The notes under the pieces: generated by a model
The model's database searches: none
What the model saw: the letters and a program-made list of their open reading frames with translations, nothing else
Told to the model about the DNA's origin: nothing
Program-made: the position numbers and the translations under genes
NCBI RefSeq assembly: GCF_030315915.2
Contig: NZ_CP135990.1
Span: forward strand, 2,604,001 to 2,668,000
Direction of reading: 5' to 3'
DNA from: Providencia zhijiangensis
GTDB lineage: Bacteria > Pseudomonadota > Gammaproteobacteria > Enterobacterales > Enterobacteriaceae
Length of the DNA: 64,000 bases
Shown: one piece after another, positions 59,707 through 64,000 of the stretch
Numbering within the stretch: position 1 is the first letter of the stretch
How the letters are laid out: every line of letters begins with the position of its first letter

Positions 59707-60268
59707 GACGTTCTCCTCGCTTCTTTGTTATTTATATACCCGGCTGTCTGCACCATCCTGAAAAAGTCATCATCCGGTGCCAGGTCAGAGGAATTTGCTC
59801 ACATAATCTCAATGGCGATAAAATTATGTCCAGCTTCGGGCAATCAGCATAGCAGAATTTAAACGTAATGTTAATTCATTCACAAGAAAGTAACATTCTT
59901 CTGCTAACTTAACCCATTAACAAACTTTATAGGGCAATTTTTAAGCTTGAAACATCATAATCCATTATAAACATCCATTAAGACCCTACTTTTTATAATC
60001 CATTTCATAACTGAAAGCACCCTAATTAGTGCCTTTTTTCATCCCTTATCACAAATTATATTTAATAACTCATTTTTACTTATCTGACTAATTGATAAGG
60101 CAAATCATTGCGATTGGTTTAAAGTTTTTTAACGAATTTAATGGGGTTTATTGGTCTTTTTATTTCAACCAGATTACTGAAGGGAAGCAATAAAAAAGAG
60201 CCTATGAAAATCTAGGCTCTTCAATTGAAACTTAAATTATTTCACATAATTGGCTGATAAATAAAAAC
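59707..60268. other. 562-bp region between the toxin locus and acnB
   Basis: Contains the acnB promoter region (near 59707-59900), an AT-rich middle and the terminator of the toxin-immunity operon (60196-60221). No ORF is recognised. Confidence 0.5.
60196..60221 (-). terminator. Intrinsic terminator of the toxin-immunity operon
   Basis: AAGAGCCTA (60196-60204) pairs with TAGGCTCTT (60213-60221) and is followed by T residues in the minus direction. Confidence 0.85.
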
Positions 60269-60631
60269 TTAGGATCCCACATATTTTCCAGTCTCATCTT
60301 TCCACAAAATAGCTGGCATTTCATAAAAATACATATTCAAATCATCATCATCTTCTTCCTCTGAATTTTCAGGCCAGTGAACTTCAAGGTAATTAACAAT
60401 TTCTTGGCTATTAGCATTCCAGTATGAAATATTTTTACCTAATGGATCATCAGGAGAACAAAATTTAATTACTTGATCATCTAATAACTTTTTTATCACA
60501 TAGAAAAAGATATTTTTATGTTCACAAAAAGATTTATTTGGATTCCAACCAACTATGGAACCAAATAACCCTGATAGCCATAGCCCTTTTGCATCATCAA
60601 TAATTTCATCAAAATGTAAAATTTTTTCCAT
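60269..60631 (-). CDS. DUF596-like probable immunity protein
   Basis: A 120-residue acidic protein. The segment FFYVIKKLLDDQVIKF, the acidic WPENSEEEDDDD run and the ending YEMPAILWKDETGKYVGS recall DUF596 proteins, which are found beside polymorphic toxins. It starts seven bases after the toxin stop, as expected for cognate immunity. The function is inferred from context. Confidence 0.7.
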   Translation of the reverse strand: MEKILHFDEIIDDAKGLWLSGLFGSIVGWNPNKSFCEHKNIFFYVIKKLLDDQVIKFCSPDDPLGKNISYWNANSQEIVNYLEVHWPENSEEEDDDDLNMYFYEMPAILWKDETGKYVGS

Positions 60632-60638
60632 TATAGGC

Positions 60639-62015
60639 TCACTTTAAAAATTTTATTTCTACAGGTGCAGTATCTTTAGCAATACCCCTAGGAATATCAA
60701 TCGTCCAAGCTTTTCCTGTTTCTCTAGCAGAATTCGAAAAATCACGTAAGTTGAAGCTCCCATTTGGTGTTTTAACAGTATAAATATTTCCTTTTCCTGG
60801 AACTACTCTTACTTCGGGCAAAGCTTTATTACCTGTTAACTCAACAAAATACTGCTTAATTTCTACTTCTGATACCCCACTAAAAATCTTTGCGTTACCT
60901 TTGTTTGGGATTTCAATCAAAGATCTATTCCCTATTTGAATACCAGCTCTACTGCTATCATATTCAAACAATTCTTTAATTTCATTTATTCTATTGGATG
61001 TATGAGTTTCTTGTTGGTTAAACCTCTCGTCATCTGGTTCAAAGCCATTAGGAGTGCCACTTACGCTACCACCTGAGATTCCTAATGCTTCTTTTTCTTC
61101 TGCCGTTAAATCGTTCCCAAGATTGGGATTTTTAGCTTCCTTATCCAAATCCGATGCACAAGCAAATCCAAAGGAACATTCAAATGTTTCTGCTAATTTA
61201 TCACCAACCGCATTCAGTTTATTTTCAACTGCTTGAGCTAAACTTGCATCTATTCTTGTTTTTTCATCAAGCGTGGAGCTTCCGCTGTTTGCTGGGATTA
61301 TCGGTGTTGGGATTATTAAAATACTGCTTTTTTCAATGCTAATTTTAATATTTCTTAATTCACTTTCATTAGACTGAATTTCTTTTGTTAATCTAGTATG
61401 TCTTTCCTGAGTTGCTAGCAGATAATTTCTTGCTGAAAATTCTACATTTTTTTCAATAGCATCATAAAAAGGTTGAGGATCAAAAAAATTTAATTTTGGT
61501 ATATCTACAGGGCTATCACCAAAATCATCCGAAAGTAAGCGATCTCTATCTTGTATTGAACTAAATTTAACATTTGCAGTGATATTAAGTTCTGGTGATT
61601 TAAAAACCCATTGATAATTACATGGGTATTTTCCCGGATCAGTCAAAAACTTCCATTCATAACTTTTTTCTAAATTATTCTTTTCTTCTCTTAGTGCTTT
61701 TATTTTATTTAAAACCTCCTGATGATTTAATGTTAATTTCTCTTGAAGTGATGGTTCTTGTGATGATGGTAATGGCTTGTTTACTGTATCTTCTGATACT
61801 ATATTTTCTCGATTTACATCTCTATCCCTGGATATTTCTGGCTTATAATTATCATTTTCCATAAGCCTTGTGACAGTTTTTAAATGGTCATATTGCTCAT
61901 TCATACTATTATTAGCAGAAATATAATCACCATTAAAAAAATCATCATTTGTCACATCAGTGAAATTAAAAGGAACTGGATTAGCATAAACAGTCATTGT
62001 GTCCATGTAGAGCAT
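60639..62015 (-). CDS. Polymorphic/CDI-like toxin
   Basis: A 458-residue protein starting at ATG 62015 (AAGGA eight bases upstream; the open frame to 62024 has no room for a ribosome binding site). The N-terminal half is helical and charged, with coiled-coil stretches at about 95-120 and 205-240, and lacks a classical signal peptide. A pretoxin-like linker (LTAEEKEALGISGGSVSGTPNGFEPDDE, about 300-330) resembles those before toxin domains of CdiA/haemagglutinin proteins. The C-terminal ~100 residues (YFVELTGNKALPEVRV ... SFNLRDFSNSARETGKAWTIDIPRG ... VEIKF) look like a toxin domain also seen at CdiA ends, activity unknown to me. AT-rich compared with acnB and lpdA. Confidence 0.65.
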   Translation of the reverse strand: MLYMDTMTVYANPVPFNFTDVTNDDFFNGDYISANNSMNEQYDHLKTVTRLMENDNYKPEISRDRDVNRENIVSEDTVNKPLPSSQEPSLQEKLTLNHQEVLNKIKALREEKNNLEKSYEWKFLTDPGKYPCNYQWVFKSPELNITANVKFSSIQDRDRLLSDDFGDSPVDIPKLNFFDPQPFYDAIEKNVEFSARNYLLATQERHTRLTKEIQSNESELRNIKISIEKSSILIIPTPIIPANSGSSTLDEKTRIDASLAQAVENKLNAVGDKLAETFECSFGFACASDLDKEAKNPNLGNDLTAEEKEALGISGGSVSGTPNGFEPDDERFNQQETHTSNRINEIKELFEYDSSRAGIQIGNRSLIEIPNKGNAKIFSGVSEVEIKQYFVELTGNKALPEVRVVPGKGNIYTVKTPNGSFNLRDFSNSARETGKAWTIDIPRGIAKDTAPVEIKFLK

Positions 62016-62167
62016 AATTAACATCCTTGTTGTTATTTAAAAAACAGCAAAGAAATTAAATTTAAAAATTTTTATAGTCAACTAAGTGTAAATATTGAAA
62101 TTATAGCAATTATAATATTTATATAATTAAGAAAATAAGTTAGCACTGCTTTATTAATTAAATAAAA

Positions 62168-62195
62168 AAGACCAAAACATTTCTGCTTTGGTCTT
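62168..62195 (-). terminator. Intrinsic terminator of lpdA
   Basis: AAGACCAAA (62168-62176) pairs with TTTGGTCTT (62187-62195), followed by T6 in the minus direction. Confidence 0.9.
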
Positions 62196-62226
62196 CAATT
62201 CGCTTAATTCTTGCTAAAAAAGAAAA

Positions 62227-63654
62227 TTATTTTTTCTTTTTCGCTTTAGCGTTTGGTAAGTCAGTGATGCTACCTTCGTAGATCTCTGCTGCCATACCAA
62301 TTGATTCGTACAGAGTTGGGTGAGCATGGATAGTTAATGCTAAATCTTCAGCATCACAACCCATTTCGATTGCCAGGCCGATTTCGCCCAGTAATTCACC
62401 ACCGTTAACACCAACAACCGCACCACCGATAATACGGTTAGATTGCTTGTCGAAAATCAGCTTAGTCATACCTTCAGAGCAGTCAGATGCAATTGCGCGA
62501 CCTGATGCAGCCCACGGGAATGTTGCTGTTTCGTAGCTGATGTTTTTCTCTTTCGCTTCTTTCTCAGTTAAACCAACCCATGCAACTTCTGGCTCAGTAT
62601 AAGCAATTGATGGAATCACTTTAGGATCGAAGTAGTGTTTCAGACCAGAGATAACTTCTGCTGCAACGTGACCTTCGTGAACACCTTTGTGGGCCAGCAT
62701 TGGTTGACCAACAATGTCACCGATAGCAAAGATGTGTGGTACGTTAGTACGCATTTGTTTATCAACATGGATGAAACCACGATCATCAACTTCAACGCCA
62801 GCTTTACCTGCGTCTAAGTTCTTACCGTTAGGTACGCGACCGATAGCCACTAACACAGCGTCATAACGTTGTGGTTCAGCTGGCGCTTTTTTACCTTCCA
62901 TTGAAACGTAGATACCATCTTCTTTCGCTTCAACAGCAGTCACTTTAGTTTCTAACAGTAAGTTGAATTTCTTGCTGATTTGCTTAGTGAATACTTTAAC
63001 CACGTCTTTATCCGCAGCAGGGATAACTTGGTCAAACATTTCAACCACATCAATTTGTGAACCCAGTGCATGGTATACAGTACCCATCTCAAGACCGATG
63101 ATACCGCCACCCATTACCAGCAGACGCTCTGGAACTTCTTGCAGTTCTAATGCATCTGTTGAATCCCAAATACGTGGATCTTCATGAGGAATAAATGGTA
63201 ACTGAATTGGACGTGAACCCGCAGCAATGATCGCATTATCAAAGTTGATAGTGGTGCTGCCGTTTTCGCCTTCAACAACCAGTGTATTCGCGCCAGTAAA
63301 TTTACCCAGACCGTTAACTACGTTAACTTTACGGCCTTTCGCCATACCCGCTAAGCCGCCAGTCAGTTGGGTGATAACTTTCTCTTTCCACAGACGCACT
63401 TTGGAAATGTCAGTTTTTGGCTCGCCAAATACGATACCGTGTTCAGCTAATGCTTTAGCTTCTTCGATAACTTTAGCAACGTGCAGTAATGCTTTAGAAG
63501 GGATACAACCAACGTTTAAACAAACTCCACCAAGAGTTGAGTAACGTTCTACCAAAACAGTTTCTAAACCTAAGTCAGCGCAACGGAATGCCGCAGAATA
63601 ACCTGCTGGGCCTGCACCAAGCACAACGACTTGGGCTTTAATTTCAGTACTCAT
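62227..63654 (-). CDS. lpdA: Dihydrolipoyl dehydrogenase
   Basis: FAD flavoenzyme E3 of pyruvate and 2-oxoglutarate dehydrogenases; also the L protein for the GcvTHP system in this window. ATG 63654 gives 475 residues, nearly identical to E. coli Lpd. It shows VVVLGAGPAGYSAAFRCADLG, the redox disulfide GGVCLNVGCIPSK, and the C-terminal His-Glu pair in TIHAHPTLYES. AGAGG lies five bases before the start. Confidence 0.97.
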   Translation of the reverse strand: MSTEIKAQVVVLGAGPAGYSAAFRCADLGLETVLVERYSTLGGVCLNVGCIPSKALLHVAKVIEEAKALAEHGIVFGEPKTDISKVRLWKEKVITQLTGGLAGMAKGRKVNVVNGLGKFTGANTLVVEGENGSTTINFDNAIIAAGSRPIQLPFIPHEDPRIWDSTDALELQEVPERLLVMGGGIIGLEMGTVYHALGSQIDVVEMFDQVIPAADKDVVKVFTKQISKKFNLLLETKVTAVEAKEDGIYVSMEGKKAPAEPQRYDAVLVAIGRVPNGKNLDAGKAGVEVDDRGFIHVDKQMRTNVPHIFAIGDIVGQPMLAHKGVHEGHVAAEVISGLKHYFDPKVIPSIAYTEPEVAWVGLTEKEAKEKNISYETATFPWAASGRAIASDCSEGMTKLIFDKQSNRIIGGAVVGVNGGELLGEIGLAIEMGCDAEDLALTIHAHPTLYESIGMAAEIYEGSITDLPNAKAKKKK

Positions 63655-63831
63655 CATGACCTCTTTTTGTTTTGTCCAGCGGGGCCGCCGAATAAACGAA
63701 TTTTCCACTGGTAAAGTACACACCGCAAGCAGTTTACAGAATTGTTAACATCCTGAAAAGGCTGAATACGTGACGTAACTCCCAACCTTTCGTTGCAACA
63801 GCGAAAAACTCTGCCCCAGCCTAAATAAAAC

Positions 63832-63853
63832 AGACCGGTCAATTGACCGGTCT
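63832..63853. terminator. Palindromic hairpin between aceF and lpdA
   Basis: AGACCGGTC and GACCGGTCT flank an AATT loop in a perfect 22-bp palindrome, 6 bases after the aceF stop in the transcription direction, followed by a T-rich stretch. It probably attenuates read-through from aceF into lpdA. Confidence 0.75.
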
Positions 63854-63859
63854 TATTAG

Positions 63860-64000
63860 TTACATTACCAGACGGCGAATATCGCTCATCAGTTGTCCAA
63901 CTAAAGTGATGAAGCGCGCGCCATCAGCGCCATCAATCACACGGTGGTCAAATGACAGAGACATTGGCAGGATCAAGCGTGGAACGAACTCACTACCATT
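63860..64000 (-). CDS. aceF: Pyruvate dehydrogenase E2 (dihydrolipoyl acetyltransferase), C-terminal fragment
   Basis: Only the last 46 codons lie in the window; the gene continues beyond 64000. The end reads [20 protein letters not shown] and SDIRRLVM before TAA, matching E. coli AceF and including the catalytic DHRxxDG motif. It precedes lpdA in transcription, as in the pdh operon. Confidence 0.95.
   Translation of the reverse strand, partial: NGSEFVPRLILPMSLSFDHRVIDGADGARFITLVGQLMSDIRRLVM

Noticed and set aside
1-64000. tRNA, rRNA, insertion sequences, prophage
   Set aside because: No cloverleaf, transposase or phage structural gene was recognised in the intergenic regions or ORFs.

Overview
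This window looks like chromosome of a Morganellaceae-type enterobacterium, most likely Providencia. The coding sequences closely resemble Escherichia coli and Yersinia proteins, base composition is AT-leaning, and the middle and right parts keep the enterobacterial order lysS-prfB-recJ-dsbC-xerD-fldB-ygfX-sdhE-ygfZ, gcvPHT, ubiI-ubiH-pepP-ygfB, zapA-ssrS-fau-serA-rpiA-argP-yggE-argO-mscS. The genus is an inference from gene content and composition; no database search was possible.

Layout. 1-6 kb: a haem uptake operon (TonB-dependent receptor, cytoplasmic haem protein, ABC importer). 6-10 kb: a bestrophin-like channel, a solitary TupA-like ATP-grasp gene and an MFS transporter, separated by AT-rich spacers with CRP-like palindromes. 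10-16 kb: propionate catabolism by the 2-methylcitrate cycle (prpR divergent from prpBCD). Its promoter shows upstream activator palindromes, an IHF match and a -24/-12 sigma54 promoter; prpE is missing. 15.9-16.4 kb: a HigB-like toxin with an unusually short partner. 16.7-22.7 kb: dbpA, a galactose-mutarotase-like gene that lacks both catalytic residues, a cation diffusion facilitator, uspF-like, ecotin, ydcH-like and an NsrR-type ygbA.

22.7-29.2 kb is the most accessory-looking part. An 889-bp AT-rich gene-free stretch leads to a regulator that is strikingly like ExsA/LcrF, the type III secretion activators, but no secretion genes are present. A fourU-like hairpin covers its ribosome binding site. 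Convergent to it is an unrecognised operon: a lipoprotein, a short signal-peptide ORF, and a ~1,085-residue coiled-coil protein with 102-residue repeats and a degenerate FKBP-like end. The last two lie in one frame, separated by a single TAA.

29-56 kb is ordinary core genome: translation, recombination, thiol redox, Fe-S repair, glycine cleavage, ubiquinone synthesis, 6S RNA, serine and pentose metabolism, arginine export and mechanosensing. At about 56 kb the synteny jumps to the yacL-acnB-lpdA-aceF neighbourhood (TCA cycle and pyruvate dehydrogenase). There, an AT-rich polymorphic toxin plus DUF596-like immunity pair sits between acnB and lpdA. The window ends inside aceF.

No tRNA, rRNA, CRISPR array, prophage or transposase was recognised.
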